Below are positions 1 to 5,115 of a stretch of DNA of 6,763 bases, piece by piece. Source of the DNA: Acidimicrobiia bacterium (GTDB lineage: Bacteria > Actinomycetota > Acidimicrobiia > Spongiisociales > UBA5794). The notes under the pieces were generated by a model that was given only the letters and a program-made list of their open reading frames with translations, made no database searches and was not told the DNA's origin. The translations under genes were made by a program, and so were the position numbers. Position 1 is the first letter of the stretch. Each line of letters opens with the position of its first letter. The stretch is from contig JAUVNV010000137.1 of the NCBI GenBank assembly GCA_030599515.1, positions 1-6,763 on the forward strand, given 5' to 3'.

Positions 1-789
1 ACGACCACCACGACCGAGGCACCGTTCGATCTCGTCGGGGCCATCGACGAGTACCTGACGGGTATCCCCGACGGCTTCCTGGCCATCGGCGACGTTCAGG
101 TCTTCAAGGACGGTGTCGAGTTCAGTGGAGCGCTCGTCATCGACGTGCGTGAGACCGGCGAGTACGAAGAAGGGCACATCCCCGGCGCGGTGAACATCCC
201 GCTCCGGACGCTTGCCGCCAACGTCGACAAGATCCCGACCGACACCGAGGTCTACGTCTACTGCAAGTCCGGCTTCCGTGCTGCACAGGGATTGGCGTCG
301 CTCGGAATGCTCGGCTACGACAACGTGCTTTCGTACAAGCCGGGCTGGAACGGTTGGACCGAGGCCGGCGAAGAGGTCAGCACTGATGCCGTTGAAGCGA
401 CGGTCGTCGGCGCACCCGACATCGAGCCTGAACTCCTGGCAGCGATCGACGGCTACCTGTCCACGATTCCCGAAGGGTGGAATTCGGCGGGCGACGCTGC
501 GGCGGTGCAGGAAGCCATCACAGCCGGCGCCTTCCTCCTCGACGTTCGGACCGGTGACGAATACGCGACTGAGCATCTCGACGGCGCGACGAACGTCGAT
601 CTGCGGAGTCTGGCGAAGGGCATCGATGAAGTTCCGACCGACATGAACGTGGTCTCGTACTGCGGATCCGGGCACCGTGCCGGCATGTCCGTCGCTGCAC
701 TTCACGTGCTCGACCGCATGAACAGCAAGGCATACGGAGGCAGCTATGCCTCACTCGTCGAGGCCCAGATTCCGGTAGCGACACCGTAG
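1..789 (+). CDS. Tandem rhodanese-domain protein, probably exported (5' end outside window)
   Basis: The frame is open from base 1, so the gene starts upstream; the GTG at 145 lies inside the first rhodanese domain and is not a plausible start. The visible 262 codons begin with a run of five threonines, like the linker of the lipoprotein encoded downstream. Two homologous units follow, about 133 codons apart. Each starts with an I-D-x-Y-L helix, then the rhodanese D-V-R motif (D48 and D181, window codon numbering), an E-H-L/I-x-G-A-x-N segment, and a C-x-S-G-x-R active loop (C88 and C221). Rhodaneses transfer sulfane sulfur through a cysteine persulfide. Both loops keep the cysteine and arginine, whereas many tandem rhodaneses have one degenerate unit. 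Export is inferred from the Thr-rich start; the signal peptide cannot be seen. The gene stops at TAG 787-789, before a hairpin-rich gap. The family call is secure; the substrate is unknown. Confidence 0.9.
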   Translation, partial: TTTTTEAPFDLVGAIDEYLTGIPDGFLAIGDVQVFKDGVEFSGALVIDVRETGEYEEGHIPGAVNIPLRTLAANVDKIPTDTEVYVYCKSGFRAAQGLASLGMLGYDNVLSYKPGWNGWTEAGEEVSTDAVEATVVGAPDIEPELLAAIDGYLSTIPEGWNSAGDAAAVQEAITAGAFLLDVRTGDEYATEHLDGATNVDLRSLAKGIDEVPTDMNVVSYCGSGHRAGMSVAALHVLDRMNSKAYGGSYASLVEAQIPVATP

Positions 790-794
790 GGCAG

Positions 795-807
795 GGCCCT
801 TCGGGCC
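795..807 (+). terminator. Short hairpin just after the rhodanese stop codon
   Basis: A 5-bp inverted repeat (GGCCC / GGGCC) with a TTC loop lies six bases after the rhodanese stop. There is no U-tract. It may be a weak terminator or an mRNA 3' stem; the stronger hairpin at 848-881 is the better terminator. Confidence 0.3.
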
Positions 808-839
808 GTAGTCAGTACTCAGTCCTCGGTACTCAGTAC
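806..839 (-). repeat. Heptamer repeat locus A, main array (GTACYGA type)
   Basis: On the minus strand this reads GTACTGA, GTACCGA, GGACTGA, GTACTGA, then CTACGG. That is four direct heptamers ending in the same CTACGG hexamer that closes the arrays at 3691-3738 and 6641-6741. It is a degenerate copy of the family. It lies between the rhodanese stop and the 848-881 hairpin and codes for nothing evident. Confidence 0.8.
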
Positions 840-847
840 CCGAAACA

Positions 848-881
848 CAGAAGGGGAGCGGCTTCGGCCGCTCCCCTTCTG
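848..881 (+). terminator. Perfect 15-bp stem with TTCG tetraloop
   Basis: The arms at 848-862 and 867-881 are perfectly complementary (core GGGGAGCGGC / GCCGCTCCCC), closed by a C(UUCG)G tetraloop, an exceptionally stable RNA loop. No U-run follows, which is common for high-GC actinobacterial terminators. It probably ends rhodanese transcription and insulates the lipoprotein gene. Because it is symmetrical it could act in either direction. Confidence 0.75.
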
Positions 882-913
882 CATCTCGCAGGGCGGTCGG
901 ATCGGACCGTCCG

Positions 914-927
914 GTTGCCTGTTGCCT
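914..927 (-). repeat. Locus A, secondary heptamer duplication (AGGCAAC x2)
   Basis: GTTGCCT occurs twice in direct tandem on the plus strand, which is AGGCAAC on the minus strand. In the minus orientation it precedes the 806-839 array, the same order as the AGGGGAC array and main array at 3648-3738. Two units alone are weak evidence; the shared arrangement with the other loci supports it. The first copy overlaps a possible -35 element of the next gene. Confidence 0.5.
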
Positions 928-935
928 ATCGCCGG

Positions 936-941
936 TACGAT
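936..941 (+). promoter_or_regulatory. Possible -10 box (TACGAT) for the SGNH lipoprotein gene
   Basis: TACGAT fits the actinobacterial TANNNT -10 pattern. A TTGCCT at 915-920 could be a -35 element but with only a 15-nt spacer. Transcription would start near 948, directly before the Shine-Dalgarno sequence, leaving a very short leader. Weak evidence. Confidence 0.3.
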
Positions 942-948
942 GAGACGT

Positions 949-954
949 GGAGGT
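949..954 (+). promoter_or_regulatory. Shine-Dalgarno GGAGGT for the gene starting at 960
   Basis: A full GGAGGT sits 5 nt before the ATG at 960. This fixes the start so that a complete lipoprotein signal peptide follows. Confidence 0.8.
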
Positions 955-959
955 GAGTC

Positions 960-1823
960 ATGAGCGGAAAGCGCACTCTGATCGGAGTTCTCGCATTGGT
1001 GATGTTGGCCGCCGGGTGCAGCGTTTCCGGCAACTCCTCGACTGAGGCCGCCGCTCTTGCTTCGTCGACCACGATGGGGACGACCTCGTCGACCTCGACC
1101 ACGACGGCTTCCACGACATCCACCACAGCGACTTCAACAACCACAACCCCAACAACCACAACTTCAACAACGACGACCTCAACAACCACAACCAGCACGA
1201 CGACGACTCTGGCGCCAACAACCACCACCACAGTTCCGACCACGACCACTGCGGCGCCGACGACCACAACAACCGTCGCGACGACCACGACGACAACGGG
1301 CGCAACGACGACCACACAACCATCCGTGCCGGGTGAGCCGAGTGGCGTCCTTGCGATCGGGGATTCGGTGATGCAGGCGGCGAGCAACAAGTACTGCGGC
1401 ACGCTCCCCGCCGCGATCTCCGGTCTCGAGATCTACGAAGTTGAAGGGATGGTGAGCCGCCAATTCGGCGCCGCCGAAGGGATCGTTGCGGGCCGCATAT
1501 CCGATGGTCGGACGCCTCGCGTATTGATCATCCATCTGGGTACGAACGGACCCGTTTCAACCTCGGCGTTCGACGCCTTGATGGCCGTTGCCGCCCCGGT
1601 TCCGAAAGTGGTATTCGTCACGATCAAGGTGCCGAGGGATCACGTCGCGGCGTCGAATCAGGTGATCCGCAGCGGCGTCGGCCGATACGGGAATGCGGTA
1701 CTTGCCGACTGGGAAGCGGCCAGCAGAGATCACCCCGAGTACTTCAGCAACGACGAACTGTTCCACCTCAATTGCAGCCCCGGGGCGAAGGCCTACGCTG
1801 GTCTGATCGCCGGCAAAGCGTGA
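960..1823 (+). CDS. Secreted lipoprotein: threonine-rich linker plus SGNH/GDSL-like hydrolase domain
   Basis: The product is 287 aa. Residues 1-20 form a lipoprotein signal peptide (K4/R5, hydrophobic stretch, lipobox L-A-A-G-C with C20 as the lipidated cysteine). Residues about 37-119 are almost only threonine and serine with a few A/P, a flexible, probably glycosylated cell-wall linker. Residues about 128-287 resemble the SGNH domain found in peptidoglycan O-acetyltransferases and related esterases: G-D-S-V with nucleophile candidate S136, H-L-G-T-N-G (192-197) as the glycine/asparagine oxyanion block, and D-E-L-F-H-L (265-270) with H269 as candidate catalytic histidine. The usual block is D-x-x-H; here the spacing is either D-x-x-x-H or E-x-x-H, so full catalytic activity is uncertain. 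C146 and C272 could form a disulfide. Placement outside the membrane is firm; the substrate is unknown, with cell-wall acyl groups a guess. It converges on the methyltransferase gene with a 17-bp gap. Confidence 0.88.
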   Translation: MSGKRTLIGVLALVMLAAGCSVSGNSSTEAAALASSTTMGTTSSTSTTTASTTSTTATSTTTTPTTTTSTTTTSTTTTSTTTTLAPTTTTTVPTTTTAAPTTTTTVATTTTTTGATTTTQPSVPGEPSGVLAIGDSVMQAASNKYCGTLPAAISGLEIYEVEGMVSRQFGAAEGIVAGRISDGRTPRVLIIHLGTNGPVSTSAFDALMAVAAPVPKVVFVTIKVPRDHVAASNQVIRSGVGRYGNAVLADWEAASRDHPEYFSNDELFHLNCSPGAKAYAGLIAGKA

Positions 1824-1847
1824 CCGGGCTCAGTACTTCTTCACGCT
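1817..1847. other. Inverted repeat spanning the two convergent stop codons
   Basis: AGCGTGA (1817-1823) and TCACGCT (1841-1847) are perfect 7-bp complements around a 17-nt loop, and each contains one TGA stop. It could be a weak two-way terminator. It could also arise because both proteins end in Ala-stop with the same codons. Confidence 0.3.
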
Positions 1848-2614
1848 GCCGGGCGGCACACCTTGCAGGGCCTGTAGCCCTCATTCTCAGCTGCCGCATC
1901 TGATCGAAACTCGACGCGGTGGGCGTCGGTGATCCGCTTCGCATGTCGGCAGGTCGGGTAGCAGTAGATGCCGGTGGTGTCGCTGCCGACAAGACGGACG
2001 CCTTGTCGGGCCTGTGTCTCGATCGCTTCCGGGTCCAGGCCCTCGTGTTCGAGGAGCGAGCGCTTCATCGGTGAACCGTATGCGTAGTTGCCGATGCGGC
2101 CGTCGGTACGGACGACCCGGTGACACGGAATCAGAACGGGGACCGGGTTCCGTCCGAGAGCGGTGCCGACGGCCCGGACGGCGCCGGGGTTGCCGATCTC
2201 CCGTGCGATCCAGCCGTAGGGACGGATCTCGCCGGGTGGGATCTCGCTGCACTTCTCCAGGACCTTGCGTTGGAATTCGCCGATGGAGGAGAGATCAACG
2301 GGGAGACGGCCGAGTCGCCCGGTCTCGATGGTGCGTTCGAGGTGTTTCTCGAGTCGCTTCGGCGGTGCATCCACGAACGTCGCCTCCCTCGGGTGGCGGG
2401 TCTCGAAGTCATCTCGGGAACCGACAGCTTCGGTCGGCACGAACGCCGTGATACCGCGTCCGTTCCACGCGACGTACGCCGGACCCGTGGGGCCCTCGAT
2501 GAGGCTGTAGTCATCGGCGAGATCCGTTTGCCGCATCACGGCATCGAGGATGCCGTCCGGCGCGGACCGGCCGAGTGCGGCGAGCCGTGTTTCGATCGCT
2601 GTGGGGTCTGTCAT
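1841..2614 (-). CDS. ogt: O6-alkylguanine-DNA alkyltransferase with C-terminal Ada metal-binding domain
   Basis: Repairs O6-alkylguanine by irreversible transfer of the alkyl group to its own cysteine. The product is 257 aa. Residues about 35-105 look like the N-terminal ribonuclease-H-like part of the family. Residues about 113-193 are the DNA-binding/active domain, with R-A-V-G-T-A-L (147-153) and the hallmark P-C-H-R-V-V (163-168), acceptor C164. Residues about 207-255 match the Ada zinc domain: C218-x3-C222 and C250-x2-C253 in G-I-Y-C-Y-P-T-C and Y-R-P-C-K-V-C-R-P contexts. In E. coli Ada this domain is N-terminal and accepts methyl groups from phosphotriesters; here it is C-terminal and no AraC-type HTH is present. 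The ATG at 2614 overlaps the sigma-factor stop (ATGA) and has GAGGAG 5 nt upstream. The frame stays open further upstream, but only as an overlap with the sigma gene. Confidence 0.92.
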   Translation of the reverse strand: MTDPTAIETRLAALGRSAPDGILDAVMRQTDLADDYSLIEGPTGPAYVAWNGRGITAFVPTEAVGSRDDFETRHPREATFVDAPPKRLEKHLERTIETGRLGRLPVDLSSIGEFQRKVLEKCSEIPPGEIRPYGWIAREIGNPGAVRAVGTALGRNPVPVLIPCHRVVRTDGRIGNYAYGSPMKRSLLEHEGLDPEAIETQARQGVRLVGSDTTGIYCYPTCRHAKRITDAHRVEFRSDAAAENEGYRPCKVCRPAA

Positions 2615-3162
2615 TGTGTCTCCTCTTCGATCATCGTCCGCAGTCGGGCAAGCCCGCGGCGCATATCTGAACGAATCGTGCTTTCGCTCCGACCGGTGGA
2701 CTCTGCGATCTCCGTGTAGGAGAGGCCGACCACGTGGTGTAGGACGATCGCCGTGCGCTGCGGATCGGTGAGGCGGGTGAGGCGCCGTCGCCACGTCGCC
2801 AGGTCGATGTTCGCCGCCGCCTCTTCGGCAGTGTCGGTGGTGCGATCGATGCGATCGTCATTGAGCGCTGCCTCCGGACGACGGTTCAGCGTGCGGGCCC
2901 GATTGCGACAGAGGTTGAGCGCGATCGTCCATACCCACGGGCGCAGTTGGAGATCACGGATGCGGTCTTCGTCGTACGAGGTGAGCGCCCGGTAGACGCG
3001 AACGAACGTCTCCTGGGTCACATCCTCGGCGTCCTGGCGGTTGCGGGTGAACTGGAGGGTCCCCGAGAAAATGCCATCCTGGAGTGCACGCACGAGATCC
3101 GGGAAGGCGCGGTCTCGGTCGGCAGCAAGCCGATTCGGTAGTTGGTCGAGCGTCGTGGTCAT
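2611..3162 (-). CDS. ECF-type RNA polymerase sigma factor
   Basis: The 183-aa product has ECF size. Region 2 lies at about 20-95, with D-A-E-D-V-T-Q-E-T-F-V-R-V-Y (44-57, region 2.2, core binding) and R-P-W-V-W-T-I-A-L-N (74-83, region 2.3/2.4, -10 recognition). Region 4 lies at about 123-178, with L-S-Y-T-E-I-A-E-S-T-G-R-S-E-S-T-I-R-S (147-165), the helix-turn-helix for -35 recognition. A polar linker (96-122) joins them. No zinc-finger anti-sigma gene is adjacent; instead the stop codon overlaps the start of the Ogt/Ada gene (ATGA), implying translational coupling. The gene lies 40 bp downstream of arsC on the same strand, so co-transcription is possible. No Shine-Dalgarno is obvious before the ATG at 3162, so the exact start is less certain than the family. 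Target promoters and the activating signal are not visible. Confidence 0.9.
   Translation of the reverse strand: MTTTLDQLPNRLAADRDRAFPDLVRALQDGIFSGTLQFTRNRQDAEDVTQETFVRVYRALTSYDEDRIRDLQLRPWVWTIALNLCRNRARTLNRRPEAALNDDRIDRTTDTAEEAAANIDLATWRRRLTRLTDPQRTAIVLHHVVGLSYTEIAESTGRSESTIRSDMRRGLARLRTMIEEETQ
2620..2625 (-). promoter_or_regulatory. Shine-Dalgarno GAGGAG inside the sigma gene for the ogt start
   Basis: On the minus strand GAGGAG lies 5 nt before the ATG at 2614, inside the last codons of the sigma-factor gene. It supports the 2614 start over the longer in-frame extension. Confidence 0.7.
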
Positions 3163-3202
3163 GTCAACAAGAAGAACCCCGAGGCCGGCTGTTGCGTTGC
3201 AC

Positions 3203-3607
3203 CTACGCGTCTTTGAGCAGTTCGGCGAGCAGGATCAGAACGCGACGGTCGATCTCGTCGCGGATCGGACGTACCTGCTCGGGTGGGAGGCCGGCGGGGT
3301 CGGTGACGTCCCAATCGAGGTAGCGCTTTCCCGGGTAGAAGGGACACTCGTCACCGCATCCCATCGTGATGACGACATCCGACGCTTTGACGGCGTCGTC
3401 GGTCAGCGGCTTCGGGTACTCGGTACTGATGTCGATCCCGAGATCCGCCATGACCGCGACGGCGGACGGGTTGACCTCGTCCGACGGGGCGGAACCGGCG
3501 CTACGAACGACGACCCGACCCGCACCGTGATAGTCCAGCAACCCGGCCGCCATCTGCGACCGTCCGGCATTGTGAACGCACACGAAAAGAACTTCTGGGC
3601 GCCGCAT
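3203..3607 (-). CDS. arsC: Arsenate reductase, low-molecular-weight tyrosine phosphatase fold
   Basis: Reduces arsenate to arsenite in the cytoplasm using a P-loop cysteine. The product is 134 aa, full length for the family. It shows the C-x5-R-S loop C10-V-H-N-A-G-R16-S17 near the N-terminus, D-I-S-x3-P-K-P-L (59-68), the second cysteine pair C84-G-D-E-C88 in M-G-C-G-D-E-C-P, and D98-W-D-x-x-D-P with D98 as likely general acid. The cysteine pattern and the G-K-R-Y-L-D-W segment recall actinobacterial enzymes that use mycothiol/mycoredoxin, but a thioredoxin-linked mechanism cannot be excluded from sequence. The start at 3607 is preceded by GGGAGGA on the minus strand. No arsenite pump or ArsR is in the window, so this is a solitary arsC. 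It heads a possible arsC-sigma-ogt transcription unit. Confidence 0.9.
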   Translation of the reverse strand: MRRPEVLFVCVHNAGRSQMAAGLLDYHGAGRVVVRSAGSAPSDEVNPSAVAVMADLGIDISTEYPKPLTDDAVKASDVVITMGCGDECPFYPGKRYLDWDVTDPAGLPPEQVRPIRDEIDRRVLILLAELLKDA

Positions 3608-3610
3608 AAG

Positions 3611-3617
3611 TCCTCCC
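3611..3617 (-). promoter_or_regulatory. Shine-Dalgarno GGGAGGA for arsC
   Basis: GGGAGGA on the minus strand ends 3 nt before the ATG at 3607 (4 nt counted from GGGAGG). It confirms the start. Confidence 0.75.
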
Positions 3618-3647
3618 GGATCGATCGGTCTGGGAATGAGCGTAGCC

Positions 3648-3675
3648 AGGGGACAGGGGACAGGAGACAGACAAC
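3648..3675 (+). repeat. Heptamer repeat locus B, secondary array (AGGGGAC type)
   Basis: Four direct heptamers decay along the array: AGGGGAC, AGGGGAC, AGGAGAC, AGACAAC. The last unit resembles AGGCAAC at 914-927. The array lies in the divergent arsC/transporter gap, 15 nt before the main array at 3691. The frame runs open through it, but no protein signature is present. Confidence 0.8.
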
Positions 3676-3690
3676 AGCAGGAGTCCCTCT

Positions 3691-3738
3691 CTACCGACTA
3701 CCGACTACCGAGTACCGAGTACCGAGTACTGACTACGG
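3691..3738 (+). repeat. Heptamer repeat locus B, main array ending in CTACGG
   Basis: Six direct heptamers, CTACCGA x3, GTACCGA x2, GTACTGA, are followed by CTACGG. The last two elements (GTACTGA, CTACGG) are identical to the end of locus A. The final bases overlap the putative -10 box of the transporter gene starting at 3747. Confidence 0.9.
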
Positions 3739-3739
3739 T
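3734..3739 (+). promoter_or_regulatory. Putative -10 box TACGGT provided by the repeat end
   Basis: TACGGT matches TANNNT and is separated from the transporter ATG (3747) by exactly 7 nt, the geometry of leaderless transcription starting at the A of the ATG. No Shine-Dalgarno lies before that ATG. Five of the six bases belong to the conserved CTACGG repeat end. Confidence 0.5.
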
Positions 3740-3746
3740 CCTTCCC

Positions 3747-4637
3747 ATGGATCGATCGGCACGGACCGGGATCGCGCTCGCGCTTCTCGCTGCCCTCTTC
3801 TGGGGAGTGAGCGGGGCGATCGCCGCGGATGCTTTCGCCGAGGTGTCACCGACACGAGTCGCAGAAGTGCGGGCGATCGTTACGTCGGTCTTCTTCATCC
3901 CGTTCGCCCTCTATCGCGGCGCCCTTGCCCCTCGCGGAGGTCTTCTGTGGTTTGCGGTGTTCGGCACGAACCTCGCGATCGTCAATGTGACGTTCTACTG
4001 GGCGATCGAGCGACTCGGCGTCGGGCCGGGCGCAACGATCCAGTTCCTCGCTCCGATCTTCGTCCTTCTCTGGATGGTCCTGGCCCAGCGCCGGCACGTG
4101 TCGTCGATGGTGTGGATTGCGGCCCTTGTGGCCGTCACCGGTGTGTTCTTCATCACGGAGGCCTGGAGCTTGGAGGGGGGCGATTGGGTTGGCGTGGCGT
4201 GGGGGCTCATTTCGGCCGTGGCATTCGCCTCCTACTTGATTCTCGGCGAGTACCTCGGCCGACAGTATCCGTCTATCACGATCGTCACCTGGGGGTTCGT
4301 GTTCGCAGCGATCATCTGGATGGTCGTGCAGCCGCTCTGGACCTTCCCCACCGACTTATCGGGCAAGGTGTGGGCGGAGTTGGTCTGGGTCGGGATCATG
4401 GGGACCGCCCTGCCGTTCCTCTTCGAAGTGTCGGCACTCAGGCGAGCTTCATCCGGCATCGTTGGCGTCATCGCCACGACCGAGCCGGTCTTCGCTGCGG
4501 CAGTCGCGTGGGTATTGCTCGATCAGTACCTCAGCCCGATCCAGTTCGTGGGCGGTGGCATGGTTCTGGCCGCTGCTGCAGCTATCCAGCGGTGGGGGGC
4601 GGCAGACGTGGAGGGGCCGCTCGAACCGGCGAGGTAG
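3747..4637 (+). CDS. EamA/DMT-family membrane transporter
   Basis: Integral inner-membrane transporter of the drug/metabolite superfamily; the substrate is not predictable from sequence. With the start at 3747 the product is 296 aa, normal for two EamA repeats. Repeat 1 (about 8-137) and repeat 2 (about 148-282) give ten predicted membrane segments, near 8-28, 40-57, 66-86, 93-113, 121-137, 149-169, 178-196, 208-228, 236-258 and 264-282. The typical T-T-E-P-V-F-A-A-A-V-A-W motif starts at residue 244, and the L-F-W-G motif is at 17-20. The frame is open back to an ATG at 3636, but those 37 extra codons would be translated from the heptamer arrays and carry no family similarity, so 3747 is preferred. 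A TANNNT box 7 nt upstream supports this. The gene is divergent from arsC and 28 bp ahead of the next gene. Confidence 0.9.
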   Translation: MDRSARTGIALALLAALFWGVSGAIAADAFAEVSPTRVAEVRAIVTSVFFIPFALYRGALAPRGGLLWFAVFGTNLAIVNVTFYWAIERLGVGPGATIQFLAPIFVLLWMVLAQRRHVSSMVWIAALVAVTGVFFITEAWSLEGGDWVGVAWGLISAVAFASYLILGEYLGRQYPSITIVTWGFVFAAIIWMVVQPLWTFPTDLSGKVWAELVWVGIMGTALPFLFEVSALRRASSGIVGVIATTEPVFAAAVAWVLLDQYLSPIQFVGGGMVLAAAAAIQRWGAADVEGPLEPAR

Positions 4638-4652
4638 GAGATCGTCGCCTGG

Positions 4653-4658
4653 TAGCGT
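4653..4658 (+). promoter_or_regulatory. Putative -10 box TAGCGT for the gene at 4666
   Basis: TAGCGT lies 7 nt before ATG 4666, with no Shine-Dalgarno in between. This fits a leaderless start and suggests the gene has its own promoter despite lying only 28 bp after the transporter. No clear -35 is seen. Confidence 0.4.
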
Positions 4659-4665
4659 CAGATCC

Positions 4666-5112
4666 ATGCGACTCCTCAAACGTGTGCTTCTCGGCGTTTT
4701 CCTCCTGAATGTCCTTCTCGTTGTTGCGGCTCAGGTGGCGAAGCGGATGCTTCCCTCCTATGGGGACGAGGACTCCGACGTGTTCGCCGCCGTGGCGGCG
4801 ATGGACGGCGTCGAGGTCGTGAATCGATCCGACTCTTTTCGCGCAGGATCGGGGACCGCCGTGATGGGCGGCATGACGATCGATCTCACCGACGCCAGGA
4901 TCTCCACGTCGGCGACGCTCGAACTCACAGCCGTCGCAGGAGGAATCGACGTGACCGTGCCGGCTGGCTGGCGTGTCGAGATGGCTTCGACGATGTTCGC
5001 AGGTGGCGTCGACAATCTGACGGATCCGGATGCGGCCGCCGACGAAGCGCCTCTCCTCCTGGTCGATGCCAGGGCATACTTCGGCGGTGTCGCCATCCGC
5101 TCCGCTTCCTGA
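4666..5112 (+). CDS. Small membrane-anchored LiaF-like (cell-wall stress response domain) protein
   Basis: The product is 148 aa. Residues about 6-24 are one hydrophobic segment after R2-L-L-K-R, a signal anchor. A short acidic region (33-39) leads into a beta-rich domain (about 55-146) resembling the C-terminal domain of LiaF/DUF1707-type proteins. Recurring features are M-G-G-M-T-I-D-L-T-D-A (67-77), A-G-G-I-D-V-T-V-P-A-G-W-R-V (91-104), F-A-G-G-V (111-115) and A-Y-F-G-G-V-A-I (137-144). This is the pattern of a glycine-turn beta-solenoid. In Firmicutes LiaF inhibits a cell-envelope stress two-component system; no histidine kinase or regulator is encoded here, so only the fold is inferred. 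The longer in-frame extension to 4462 overlaps the transporter in another frame and is rejected. The stop codon abuts the stop of the opposing TPR gene. Confidence 0.75.
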   Translation: MRLLKRVLLGVFLLNVLLVVAAQVAKRMLPSYGDEDSDVFAAVAAMDGVEVVNRSDSFRAGSGTAVMGGMTIDLTDARISTSATLELTAVAGGIDVTVPAGWRVEMASTMFAGGVDNLTDPDAAADEAPLLLVDARAYFGGVAIRSAS

Positions 5113-5115
5113 TCA
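5110..5115. other. Abutting convergent stop codons forming TGATCA
   Basis: The LiaF-like gene ends with TGA at 5110-5112 and the TPR gene ends with TGA read from 5115 to 5113. Together they make the palindrome TGATCA with no intergenic base. Any terminator for either transcript must lie inside the opposing gene. Confidence 0.9.

Noticed and set aside
926..1402. Minus-strand open frame rich in valine opposite the lipoprotein gene
   Set aside because: It is the antisense reading of the threonine-codon repeat (ACN read backwards gives GTN-like valine codons). The plus-strand frame has a signal peptide, lipobox, SGNH motifs and a good ribosome site.
2615..2794. N-terminal extension of the ogt product to 2794
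   Set aside because: It would overlap the sigma-factor coding region by 180 bp with an arginine/proline-rich sequence. The ATGA junction with a Shine-Dalgarno sequence gives a standard start.
3636..3746. N-terminal extension of the transporter from the ATG at 3636
   Set aside because: The extra 37 codons are translated heptamer repeats. The family N-terminus begins at 3747, which also has the better promoter spacing.
3041..4708. Long plus-strand open frame of 555 codons crossing arsC and the transporter
   Set aside because: It is antisense to the sigma factor and arsC and out of frame with the transporter, all of which have clear family motifs. Its translation is arginine-rich low-information sequence typical of a high-GC shadow frame.
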